A stretch of 34,835 nt of DNA. Source: Planctomycetota bacterium. Its GTDB lineage: Bacteria; Planctomycetota; Phycisphaerae; Sedimentisphaerales; Anaerobacaceae. Shown here piece after piece: positions 9,362 through 17,300 of the stretch. Positions within the stretch are counted from its first letter, which is position 1. Every line of letters starts with the position of its first letter. Where the stretch lies: assembly GCA_019456195.1 (NCBI GenBank), contig VRUK01000058.1, positions 1 to 34,835 of the forward strand, given 5' to 3'. Under the pieces are notes generated by a model. The model was not told the origin of the DNA and did not search any database. It saw nothing but the letters and a program-made list of their open reading frames with translations. Made by a program: the position numbers and the translations under genes.

Positions 9362-10393
9362 ATGAAAGACAACTATTTGATTACAGGTGGCGCGGGGTTT
9401 ATTGGAACTAACTTAGCAGACTACTATCTATCTAAGAACAAAAAAGTTACGATTCTTGATAATTTATCACGTTCCGGCACCAGGGAAAATCTTGATTGGT
9501 TGCAGAAACAGCATGGAAGCCGTGTAAATTTTGTAAAAAGTGATGTTCGAAATGCAGATGGAATCTTGGTTGAGCTTGTTGAAAATGCGGACGTTGTATT
9601 TCATCAAGCTGCTCAGGTTGCCGTTACGACATCGGTTACCAATCCTCGCGAAGATTTTGATGTAAACGCTATGGGTACATTTAATGTGCTCGAGGCAGTA
9701 AGACTCTCATCATCAAGGCCAATTGTAGTCTTTAGCTCTACAAATAAAGTCTATGGTAAGATGGATGATGTGGAAATCGTCGAAAGGGACGGTCGGTACG
9801 AATATGCCAGTCTCAAAGCAGGAGTGCCGGAGACGCGAACTTTAGATTTTCACTCCCCTTACGGTTGCTCAAAAGGATGTGCTGATCAATACATGATAGA
9901 TTATTCACGCATTTACGGTCTCAAAACAGTTGTGTTTCGCCAATCCTGTATATATGGCCCTCATCAGTTTGGTGTTGAGGATCAGGGATGGGTGGCATGG
10001 TTTACTATCCGGGCCACAAAGGATCTTCCTTTCGTAATTTATGGGGATGGCAAGCAAGTCCGGGATGTCTTGAATATTGAGGACCTGATAAGAGCTTACA
10101 ATGCTGCGGTCGATTGCATTGATAGGACATCAGGACAAGTGTTCAATGTTGGAGGTGGTCCTCATATTACGCTCTCGCTTTTGGAACTGATAAATCTTCT
10201 CGAGCAAAATTTCAACCGCAAACTCAAATATACTTTCGAAGACTGGCGTCCAGGCGACCAGCCAGTATATATCAGTGATATCAGGAAGGCTAAAGAATGT
10301 TTCAATTGGGAACCTCTGGTGGATGTCAAGGACGGTGTTACTGGTCTTGCCGATTGGATCAAAGAGAATGGGCATCTTTTCCCCGGCAAGTAA
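9362..10393 (+). CDS. CDP-paratose 2-epimerase-like SDR (extended family)
   Basis: A 343-residue extended SDR. It has the NAD-binding GGAGFIG at 9-15, the SSTNKVYG segment at 125-132 and the catalytic YxxxK pair Y167/K171 within SPYGCSKG. Blocks recalled from CDP-paratose 2-epimerase (RfbE/Tyv) match closely: LDFHSPYGCSKG, the DQGWVAWF region and GDGKQVRDVL. That enzyme converts CDP-paratose to CDP-tyvelose in the cytosol. No CDP-glucose 4,6-dehydratase or CDP-paratose synthase is in the window, so a related NDP-sugar epimerase of other specificity is possible. AAGGAGA sits well placed before the ATG, 43 nt after the preceding gene. Confidence 0.82.
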   Translation: MKDNYLITGGAGFIGTNLADYYLSKNKKVTILDNLSRSGTRENLDWLQKQHGSRVNFVKSDVRNADGILVELVENADVVFHQAAQVAVTTSVTNPREDFDVNAMGTFNVLEAVRLSSSRPIVVFSSTNKVYGKMDDVEIVERDGRYEYASLKAGVPETRTLDFHSPYGCSKGCADQYMIDYSRIYGLKTVVFRQSCIYGPHQFGVEDQGWVAWFTIRATKDLPFVIYGDGKQVRDVLNIEDLIRAYNAAVDCIDRTSGQVFNVGGGPHITLSLLELINLLEQNFNRKLKYTFEDWRPGDQPVYISDIRKAKECFNWEPLVDVKDGVTGLADWIKENGHLFPGK

Positions 10394-10492
10394 AACTAAG
10401 TTTTCGAAAAGAATGATAAAGTGAACTCAAAGTTTATTTTACTACTGATAAGATATTGTATTTGTTTTATGCAATATGAGTATTGTCTAAAC

Positions 10493-10497
10493 TGGAG
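10493..10497 (+). promoter_or_regulatory. RBS fixing the start of the third B12 radical SAM gene
   Basis: TGGAG stands 6 nt before the ATG at 10504. An in-frame TTG at 10483 lies upstream of this site and would add only seven non-conserved residues, so the ATG is preferred. Confidence 0.6.
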
Positions 10498-10503
10498 CAC
10501 AAT

Positions 10504-11886
10504 ATGAAAGTACTTTTGGTCAAACCCGGCAATCTGAGCGACCATATACAACCTTCGTTGGGCTTGGGATATATTGCAACCCAAATCAGGCAGAACCATA
10601 ATGTTAAAATCGTAGATTGTATCAAGGACAAGCTTTCAGGTGATCAGCTTCTCCCTGTGTTGGAAGAATTTCAGCCGGATATGGTGGGCAGCCAATGTTA
10701 TAGTATGGATCTTCCAAATGTTAAGCTTATGCTCCAGGCAGCTAAGTCTTTTAATAAGAACATTATAACAATTGTTGGAGGAGCTCACCCTACAGCTTTA
10801 CCGAATGAAACTATGGATTTCTTAGGCTCTGATCTGCTTGATTTTGTTTTTACTGGAGAAGGAGAAATTGGATTCCCAAAATTTCTCACGGTGCTTGAAG
10901 CGGATGGGCAGAATGATTTTTTGGAAGTTCCTGGGCTTTGCTGGAAAGAAAATGGAGTATTACGCATAAATCAAAAAGAATCCGTGGAAGATTTGGGCAG
11001 CATTGGAATGCCGGCATGGGATTTAATCAAGCCGGATTTATATCCTTTCTCTCCTCATGGTGTTGTGTGCATGAATTATCCTATCGCTCCTGTTATGGCC
11101 ACTCGAGGCTGTCCATATAAATGCACTTTTTGTACGACCTCAGGATCAAAGCTTCGTAAAAGGCCAATAGAGTCGATTATGGAGGAGGTAAAACTACTAT
11201 ACTATAATTATGGCATACGTGAATTTCATATGGTGGATGATAATTTCACGATGGACATGGATTATGCTAAGAAACTTTTGCTGAGCATAATTGAATTAAA
11301 TATCGATGCAACATGGGCTACGCCAAACGGGATTCGATTAGATCGGGTAGATAAAAGAATCCTGGAGCTTATGAAAGAAGCAGGATTTTATTCGATTTCA
11401 TTTGGTGTAGAGTCGGGTTCTGAACGTATCAGAAAAAAGATGAGAAAAGGATCAACGACCGAAAAGGTCCGCAAAGACCTTGAGCTCGTGAAGGAAGTTG
11501 GTGGAATTGACATGACAGGATTTTTCATGCTGGGTTTTCCCGGAGAAACGCGGGAAGATATTGAGATGACTCTGCGGTTTTCCAGGGAACTGCCCCTTCA
11601 GAGAGCAACTTTTCATGCTTTTATTCCGTTACCCGGCACAGAAGTTTGGGAAGAGATGGCAAATACTGGAGAGCTTGCCCGGGTAGATTGGGAGAATTAT
11701 TTCTTCTGGGCCGGTGCATATATACCTCAGGGACTGACACATAAAGAACTGAAGAATCTACACCGAAAAGCATTTATGCTCTTCTACTTACGGCCCAGAA
11801 TCATTTTTCAAAATCTCAAGTACATACTTAAGCCTCGTGTGTTATGGTATGCGATACGTTATCTTTTTCGACGAATTAAGCCTTAA
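10504..11886 (+). CDS. B12-binding domain radical SAM protein (third)
   Basis: A 460-residue protein starting MKVLLVKPGN, the usual first strand of the B12-binding domain. VGGAHPT at 91-97 and FTGEGE at 116-121 mark that domain. The radical SAM motif is CPYKCTFC (C203, C207, C210), with MVDDNFT after it and GVESGSE later in the barrel. The helical C-terminus (YLRPRII...RRIKP) is basic, as in many family members in polysaccharide loci. The conserved start supports ATG 10504 over the upstream TTG. An insertion-sequence remnant begins 2 nt after its stop codon, but the C-terminus looks complete. It is probably a methyltransferase or similar radical enzyme acting on a lipid-linked sugar or lipid; the substrate is unknown. 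Confidence 0.9.
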   Translation: MKVLLVKPGNLSDHIQPSLGLGYIATQIRQNHNVKIVDCIKDKLSGDQLLPVLEEFQPDMVGSQCYSMDLPNVKLMLQAAKSFNKNIITIVGGAHPTALPNETMDFLGSDLLDFVFTGEGEIGFPKFLTVLEADGQNDFLEVPGLCWKENGVLRINQKESVEDLGSIGMPAWDLIKPDLYPFSPHGVVCMNYPIAPVMATRGCPYKCTFCTTSGSKLRKRPIESIMEEVKLLYYNYGIREFHMVDDNFTMDMDYAKKLLLSIIELNIDATWATPNGIRLDRVDKRILELMKEAGFYSISFGVESGSERIRKKMRKGSTTEKVRKDLELVKEVGGIDMTGFFMLGFPGETREDIEMTLRFSRELPLQRATFHAFIPLPGTEVWEEMANTGELARVDWENYFFWAGAYIPQGLTHKELKNLHRKAFMLFYLRPRIIFQNLKYILKPRVLWYAIRYLFRRIKP

Positions 11887-11888
11887 TT

Positions 11889-12128
11889 GCTCTTGCTTAC
11901 CACCTCGGTAATTTTCTCAGGCTATTGGCGTTGCCCAAGCCAGTGAAGCAGTGGCCTCTTCGGACACTCAGAGACAAGCTCATTAAGATTGGAGCCAAGG
12001 TGATCGGGCATTCACGATATGTGGTGTTCAAGATGGCGGAAGTAGCTGTGCCGAGGACACTTTTTCGTGAAATCTTTGACCGAATCCGGCGGTTGTGTTT
12101 TTCGACAATACCTGTGAGGCCGGGATGA
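11889..12128 (+). pseudogene. C-terminal remnant of an IS1380-family transposase
   Basis: Reading from 11889 without a start codon gives ALAYHLGNFLR, then LPKPVKQWPLRTLRDKLIKI, then GAKVIGHSRYVVFKMAEVAV and PRTLFREIFDRI. I recognise this as the C-terminal end of IS1380-type (DDE group 1) transposases, whose usual text is close to LTTLREKLIKIGAKVVRH...FQMAEVAVPR. Only about 80 residues remain of a protein that is normally 400-500 residues long. The catalytic DDE region is absent and no upstream part is present. The fragment starts 2 nt after the stop of the radical SAM gene. It is a decayed mobile element and cannot move. Confidence 0.8.
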
Positions 12129-12381
12129 TGTATGGCACTGCTGAAAACCAGATTCCGGTATGGAGGATTCGACAGTCGTGGTCAACTAAAATAGTGGGAA
12201 AAGGCGGCTTCTCGTTATAAGTGCTCGACTTTTTAGCGTTTTTTGCGAGAACACTCGCTGGGACCACCAGAAAATTATTGCTACTCAATAAGATTTTGAT
12301 ATTATGGGATATTAAACATGCAGGATAGTTGCGGTGAAGAGTAAATGGGAAATCCGGATTTATGAATAGAGGTCAGCTTAT
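12129..12381 (+). other. Non-coding stretch after the transposase remnant
   Basis: No gene is visible in these 253 nt. The stretch may include the 3' non-coding end of the old insertion sequence: GGGAAATCCGGATTTATGAA near 12347-12366 has the look of an element end, but no matching inverted repeat was found. It also contains the leader of the next gene, with GAGGTC about 9 nt before the ATG. Confidence 0.35.
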
Positions 12382-13776
12382 ATGAAGGATAATCGTGTTC
12401 TTCTAGTTTTTTCTGATAACAACAAAGATACGGCTGCCATGAGTCATCTTCCGCCCATGGGAATGCTCTATCTGGCTTCCAGTCTCAGGAAGAGGGGTGT
12501 TGAAGTTGAAGTTCTTGATCTTGAACTCGAATCAAATCCCCAGAGCTTGTTTTCAGAAAGAGTATTGAGTTTTCGACCTCATTTCGTAGGTTTCAGTGTC
12601 TTTCTTTCAAATACAACCTCCAGCCTGAAATATTGCCACCTGGCTAGGCAACTGGACCCGAGTGTTAGGATTATTGTGGGAGGCGCGCACACAACCTGTA
12701 TCCCCAAGTTGTTCATGACTGAACCGATTGAGGCGATTTTCCTGGGTGAGTGCGAACATTCACTTCCCCGCTATATACTTCAGGAGGATCCAAGAGATAT
12801 TCCCGGAATCTATATTCGGCATAATGACGAGTATCGCTTAACTTCTCCCCCGGAGTTACCTCAGGATCTGGATTCAATACCGTTTCCGGCAATTGATTCC
12901 GTTGATCTTTCCAATTACCGGGGATCTGTATATAGAAAGCTGCCCCTGTCGTCTATCATCACGTCAAGGGGATGCCCGTTCAAGTGCATCTTCTGTTTCC
13001 ATGGTGTTGCCGGGTACAAGTTTCGAGCAAGAAGTCCTCGAAACGTGGTGGATGAAATTAAATGGCAAAAAGATATCGCCAGCCTTGGGGAACTTGTTGT
13101 GGAGGATGACAACTTTTGCCAGAACGCCGGCCGGGTTCACGAGATCTGCGATCTTCTGATTAAGGAAAATGTCGATATTAACTGGCAGGGTCAGAACGGA
13201 GTCAGGGTGGACACGCTTTCCAGAGAACTGCTTCAGGTGATGCGGGAATCTGGATGCTGGTCACTTTCCATTGCTCCGGAATCAGGTGATCCCATGATTC
13301 TAAAGAAGATACGCAAAAAATTCACACTCGACCAAGTCCGACAAGTTGTGAAATGGTGCCGGGAGCTTGGCATTCTAATCCATACGAATTTCATGATTGG
13401 ATTTCCCTGGGAAACTGAAGATAGTGTGAAACGTACGATTGATTTTGCAATGGAGCTTGATACAGAAATCATCCATTTTTGCCGTGTGTTTCCATTACCC
13501 GGTACGGATTTATACAAGTATCTCAAGGAGAATGATCTATTGATAAAAGAGCTGGACGCTTCCGATTATGGCTATTATGACAAGTCCCCTCATTTCAAAC
13601 TCGATCACATAGATAGCAGTCGTCTGGATGCTCTCGTAAAAAGGGCACATCGCCGTTTCTATTTCAGGCCCCGTAAGTTGTGGCAGATTTCAAATGCCCT
13701 GCCTTTCTCCAATATTGTGATGATGTTCCGCTATGCGATGAGAAAAAAGATTGTCGGCCTACGCGGGGGAAAATGA
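12382..13776 (+). CDS. B12-binding domain radical SAM protein (fourth)
   Basis: A 464-residue protein. The B12-binding domain spans about 1-140, with LPPMGMLYLAS at 24-34, VGGAHTT at 99-105 and LGECEH at 121-126 (the common GEGE is GECE here). The radical SAM motif is CPFKCIFC (C198, C202, C205), followed by VVEDDNF and later APESGD. The C-terminus has the FYFRPRKLWQI helix seen in family members near polysaccharide genes. There is no DxHxxG motif. It stands alone between the transposase remnant and the minus-strand tRNA-Phe, so it probably has its own promoter in the remnant region. As with its paralogues, the chemistry is likely radical methylation or rearrangement on an unknown glycan or lipid. 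Confidence 0.9.
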   Translation: MKDNRVLLVFSDNNKDTAAMSHLPPMGMLYLASSLRKRGVEVEVLDLELESNPQSLFSERVLSFRPHFVGFSVFLSNTTSSLKYCHLARQLDPSVRIIVGGAHTTCIPKLFMTEPIEAIFLGECEHSLPRYILQEDPRDIPGIYIRHNDEYRLTSPPELPQDLDSIPFPAIDSVDLSNYRGSVYRKLPLSSIITSRGCPFKCIFCFHGVAGYKFRARSPRNVVDEIKWQKDIASLGELVVEDDNFCQNAGRVHEICDLLIKENVDINWQGQNGVRVDTLSRELLQVMRESGCWSLSIAPESGDPMILKKIRKKFTLDQVRQVVKWCRELGILIHTNFMIGFPWETEDSVKRTIDFAMELDTEIIHFCRVFPLPGTDLYKYLKENDLLIKELDASDYGYYDKSPHFKLDHIDSSRLDALVKRAHRRFYFRPRKLWQISNALPFSNIVMMFRYAMRKKIVGLRGGK

Positions 13777-13778
13777 AA

Positions 13779-13851
13779 TGGGCAGTGACGGATTTGAACC
13801 ACCGACACACGGATTTTCAGTCCGTTACTCTACCAACTGAGCTTCCTGCCC
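13779..13851 (-). tRNA. tRNA-Phe (GAA)
   Basis: The reverse complement folds as a 73-nt tRNA. The anticodon stem ACGGA/TCCGT encloses the loop CTGAAAA, giving anticodon GAA (Phe). The D-arm has GCTC/GAGT with GG in the loop; the T-arm has GGTGG, TTCAAAT, CCGTC. The acceptor is GGGCAGG against ACTGCCC with discriminator A; CCA is not encoded. Oddities are a G7-A66 mismatch, A instead of the nearly universal U at position 8, and wobble pairs at 10-25, 50-64 and 51-63. It is convergent with the radical SAM gene, only 2 nt from its stop. Confidence 0.88.
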
Positions 13852-14041
13852 AAAAACTTAGATCACGGTTTTCAAGGAATTCAAATTTAGCAAAAAAATG
13901 ATATTGCAAATAAATTAAGCCAGACTTTTATCGAATTTTAAATATGAAAAAATTATCAATCCAGCCATTGAGCAAACATGAATACTATATATTTCTTAAC
14001 TACAGGTATCATTGAAAAAAGAATTCACCGTTAAAAATCTA

Positions 14042-14066
14042 TATCTACAGAGCACTTCTGTAGATA
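14042..14066. repeat. Perfect 10-bp inverted repeat upstream of the GT2 gene
   Basis: TATCTACAGA, a 5-nt loop GCACT, then TCTGTAGATA form a perfect hairpin about 43 nt before the GT2 start codon. There is no T-run after it, so it is not an obvious terminator. It could be an operator or a leader hairpin. The rest of 13852-14108 is AT-rich and holds no recognisable gene. Confidence 0.6.
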
Positions 14067-14108
14067 GACAACTTCTTAACTCCATTTATTTGTAGAAAGG
14101 AGGGCGTT

Positions 14109-14837
14109 ATGTCCAAAATTAGTATTGTCATACCTGCAAAGAACGAAGAAGCTACTCTTGGAAAAGTATTAGAAGACCTCAACAAGGTGATTCCAACGTT
14201 AGATGGTTATGATGTAGAAGTTCTTTGTGTGGATGACCATTCAAATGACTCTACAGTATCTATAGCCAAGTCTTTTGGGGCGAGAGTGATTACAAATCCA
14301 AACAAGTCTGGTAAGGGGATGGCTCTTAGAGCCGGCTTTAAGGCCGCAACCGGCGACATTCTTGTCATGATGGATGCAGATTGTTCCCATCAGCCCAAGC
14401 ATCTACCGGCCTTTCTTAACGCTCTTGAAGATGGTGTTGGATTAGTTATAGGCTCCCGTGTAACGGGCGGTAGTGATGAGTATGAGCTTATTCGTGCGCT
14501 GGGTAATGTCTTTCTAACTTTATTTGTTGGATTGTTTATGGGCCGGTACCTGTCAGATGCCCTTAACGGTTATAAAGTTTTCCGGAGAGATGTTTTTTCT
14601 GATTTTAAATATACTTCGAAGGCGTTCGAGATTGAAATCGAAATAATTGCAAATACGCTTCGCAAAGGTTACCGGGTAGTTGAAGTCAATAGTCACGAGT
14701 TGGCACGAGCCGGAGGGAAAGCGAAATCCAAAGTGGTTCGCCATGGAACGCGTTTTCTTTTGCGAATACTGTTGGAACGTCTTAGAGGAGTCAAGCCTAA
14801 ACACATTGAAACAAATGCTGATTCCACTGCTACTTAA
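14109..14837 (+). CDS. GT2 glycosyltransferase, polyprenyl-phosphate sugar synthase type
   Basis: A 242-residue GT-A enzyme like dolichol-phosphate mannosyltransferase (DPM1). SIVIPAKNEE at 5-14 is the nucleotide-sugar-binding start, VDDHSNDST at 41-49 is the second family motif, and the DxD metal site is D89-A-D91 in MMDADCSH. The GSRVTGG and ALNGYKVFRRDVF segments are typical of polyprenyl-phosphate transferases. A hydrophobic stretch near 135-147 may be interfacial; there are no long C-terminal membrane helices. It would load a sugar from an NDP donor onto polyprenyl phosphate at the cytoplasmic face. That product is the donor class used by the GT-C proteins encoded just downstream, which makes the order functionally sensible. 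AGGAGG precedes the ATG with good spacing. Confidence 0.85.
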   Translation: MSKISIVIPAKNEEATLGKVLEDLNKVIPTLDGYDVEVLCVDDHSNDSTVSIAKSFGARVITNPNKSGKGMALRAGFKAATGDILVMMDADCSHQPKHLPAFLNALEDGVGLVIGSRVTGGSDEYELIRALGNVFLTLFVGLFMGRYLSDALNGYKVFRRDVFSDFKYTSKAFEIEIEIIANTLRKGYRVVEVNSHELARAGGKAKSKVVRHGTRFLLRILLERLRGVKPKHIETNADSTAT

Positions 14838-15056
14838 TCGCAAAATAAAGAAGTCTATTCTGATTCTACTAATTCTGAATGAGGAGAGATATTCAAAAAA
14901 ATACAATTTCTGAGGTTCCCCTTGGAAGGCACCCGGATAAAACTCGAGGATCCTTAGTGCAATATAACTAATTACGTATAAAATCTATTTCTTTTTGTTA
15001 TACCCTTAATTCGATTGAATACCCCGACTATACAAAATTCCCAAAAACCGTATTCC

Positions 15057-17234
15057 ATGATTTATAATCGTGTTTTACAACTTGTATTTACCATTATAGG
15101 AATATCTGTTTTCGTCTGGGCATTTTCTGATCCTCGTTTTCGAAATACAGAAGGATTTCTTGATGGGACATTCTGTCTTATGGTCTCTATAGGTGCAGCC
15201 TTGATTATTTTAGGATGGAAGATAGCGGGACGCCTTGGAAAACCAGCATTCTGGTTTGTGCTTACCCTTGTGGGGCAGGCTGTGATTCTGCAAATGATTG
15301 AAGCTGGGCCGTATTGTAACTACCAGCACTTCAAACCTCTAAAAGATATTCATCCAATACTTCTGATTTATCTTGCAGTACAAACTGTATTTGTTGTAGC
15401 TGGTTTCAGAGCTCGCTGGGCAAAGATGCGGGTATGGCTTGGGCGTCACTTTAAACTCTGGCAGCTTTTAGGCGTTGGCCTCGTCTTTTTCCTCTATAGT
15501 GCCACAATGTCAAGTAATATAACAGTTTATTTGACCGAGCTCTTTTTTGCCGCCTTCGTGCAGGCTGTGAACTTGGGCAATATTGTGCTTGTGGTATGGG
15601 CTTTACCAACAGAGGCTATCGTTTATTTGAAGCAAAAACTCGACAAAATATTTGGGCAATCCCAAAACGGAGAAGCAGGAATTCCTAAAAAATGGGATCG
15701 TTTTGCATTATGCGCAGCAATATGGGTAACAGTATTTGCAGGAATTCTTTGTGTTGTTTCTTACGAAAAGCATCCCCATATTCCCGATGAGATAAGTTAT
15801 ATCTATCAGGCGCGTTACTTTGCAGAGGGAATGATCACAATGCCTGCTCCTGCTGTTCCCGAAGCTTTCAATCTGTTTCTTATGGACAACGATCACGGCA
15901 GGTGGTATTCGGCTCAATTGCCGGGTTGGCCTGCGGTTCTGGCATTTGGATTTCTATTAGGAGTTCCATGGCTCGTTAATCCTGTTCTTGCAGGTGTTAA
16001 TATACTGCTCATTTCCCATTTTCTTCTGGAGCTTTATGACCGTCGCACTGCACGCATGACGGTGTTTTTGTTGTGTTTTTCACCTTGGTATATCTTTATG
16101 GCTATAAACTTCATGGGTCATACTTTTACCCTTACTTGTGCTCTGGTTGCTGCATTGGCGGTACTTCGGGCCAGAAAAAGCAGTAAGGCTATCTGGGGTT
16201 GGCTCGGGGGTATTGCAGTTGGTATGATGAGCCTGATCAGGCCATTGGAAGCCCTGGCGTTAGCAGGGCTTCTTGGGCTCTGGGCGATTGGAATAGGTGG
16301 CAAGAGATTAAAATACTCTGCAATTGTTGGGCTCTTGATAGGAGCCATGATTATAGGTTCTGCTGGACTGTTTTATAACAAATATTTGACGGGGCATCCG
16401 GCCAAATTTCCTTTTATGGTATGTATGGACAAAGTTAACGGCCCTGGATCGAATGCTCTTGGATTTGGACCAAATCGAGGATTTGGATGGCACAAAAATT
16501 ATAGGTTTCTGGATCCGTATCCCGGGCACTCCCCACTCGAGTCTTTTATTAACGCAAATCTAAACATTTTTGCGATAAACACTGAATTATTTGGCTGGAG
16601 TACCGGTTCTTTGGTCCTGATTGCTATTGTGCTTTTTTCGAGGAAAATGTGTAGAAGCGATCGTATAATGCTTGCCGTGATATGTGCCATTATTGGTATC
16701 CACACATTTTACTGGTTTAGCGGCGGGCCGGATTTTGGAGCGAGATATTGGTTTCTAATTATTGTCCCATGCGTTGTTCTGACAGTTAGAGGTATCGAAT
16801 ACCTTGTTGGCAAGCTGAATTCTGATTCGGACCAAACCAGAGGCGTGCACGCTGTTATTGCTGTGGTATTGCTTTGCATGATGGCTCTTCTTAATTATAT
16901 CCCCTGGCGGGCTGTAGATAAGTACCACCACTATCGCGGATTCAGGCCGGATATCCGTAAACTTGCAAAGGAATATGATTTTGGCAAGGCACTGATTTTA
17001 ATTAGTGGAAATAATTACAACGAATACCCATCGGCAGCTATTTACAATCCTGTAGATCTTCGAGATGACAAACCTGTTTACGCATGGGACGCCAGCCCTG
17101 AAATTAGAAGACAACTCCTGCAAAATTACTCCGATAGGATGGTTTGGATTTTGAATGGACCCTCCGTCACACATAAAGGATTTGAAGTAGCTGCTGGACC
17201 TGTTTCTGCTGCAGAATTACTCTCTCAGGAATAA
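15057..17234 (+). CDS. GT-C-like membrane glycosyltransferase, tandem paralogue A
   Basis: A 725-residue polytopic protein. Residues 1 to about 185 form an additional membrane module of about six helices. The GT-C-like core then begins after a linker, with acidic PDE (D244, E245) in HPHIPDEISY, the position of the catalytic Asp/Glu in PMT/ArnT-like enzymes. More helices follow, and about 90 residues at the C-terminus are soluble (from KYHHYRG). It aligns end to end with the next gene, with well over half of the positions identical by eye. The ATG at 15057 aligns gaplessly with the start of the paralogue, so it is preferred over the in-frame TTG at 15015. No good Shine-Dalgarno sequence is seen at either start. 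The sugar transfer role is inferred. Confidence 0.7.
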   Translation: MIYNRVLQLVFTIIGISVFVWAFSDPRFRNTEGFLDGTFCLMVSIGAALIILGWKIAGRLGKPAFWFVLTLVGQAVILQMIEAGPYCNYQHFKPLKDIHPILLIYLAVQTVFVVAGFRARWAKMRVWLGRHFKLWQLLGVGLVFFLYSATMSSNITVYLTELFFAAFVQAVNLGNIVLVVWALPTEAIVYLKQKLDKIFGQSQNGEAGIPKKWDRFALCAAIWVTVFAGILCVVSYEKHPHIPDEISYIYQARYFAEGMITMPAPAVPEAFNLFLMDNDHGRWYSAQLPGWPAVLAFGFLLGVPWLVNPVLAGVNILLISHFLLELYDRRTARMTVFLLCFSPWYIFMAINFMGHTFTLTCALVAALAVLRARKSSKAIWGWLGGIAVGMMSLIRPLEALALAGLLGLWAIGIGGKRLKYSAIVGLLIGAMIIGSAGLFYNKYLTGHPAKFPFMVCMDKVNGPGSNALGFGPNRGFGWHKNYRFLDPYPGHSPLESFINANLNIFAINTELFGWSTGSLVLIAIVLFSRKMCRSDRIMLAVICAIIGIHTFYWFSGGPDFGARYWFLIIVPCVVLTVRGIEYLVGKLNSDSDQTRGVHAVIAVVLLCMMALLNYIPWRAVDKYHHYRGFRPDIRKLAKEYDFGKALILISGNNYNEYPSAAIYNPVDLRDDKPVYAWDASPEIRRQLLQNYSDRMVWILNGPSVTHKGFEVAAGPVSAAELLSQE

Positions 17235-17300
17235 AAACCATAATCGTAAATATATTTACCCCTTGTTTAAGAAAAGCATTTTTACGACTCTTTTAAAGAT

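Noticed and set aside
68..13776. Hopanoid, ladderane or bacteriochlorophyll pathway as the home of the B12 radical SAM enzymes
   Set aside because: No squalene-hopene cyclase, fatty-acid-type synthase or tetrapyrrole gene is present; the neighbours are glycosyltransferases and a flippase.
13680..13901. 73-residue + strand open frame
   Set aside because: It runs across the minus-strand tRNA-Phe and the end of the radical SAM gene in another frame; it is not a gene.
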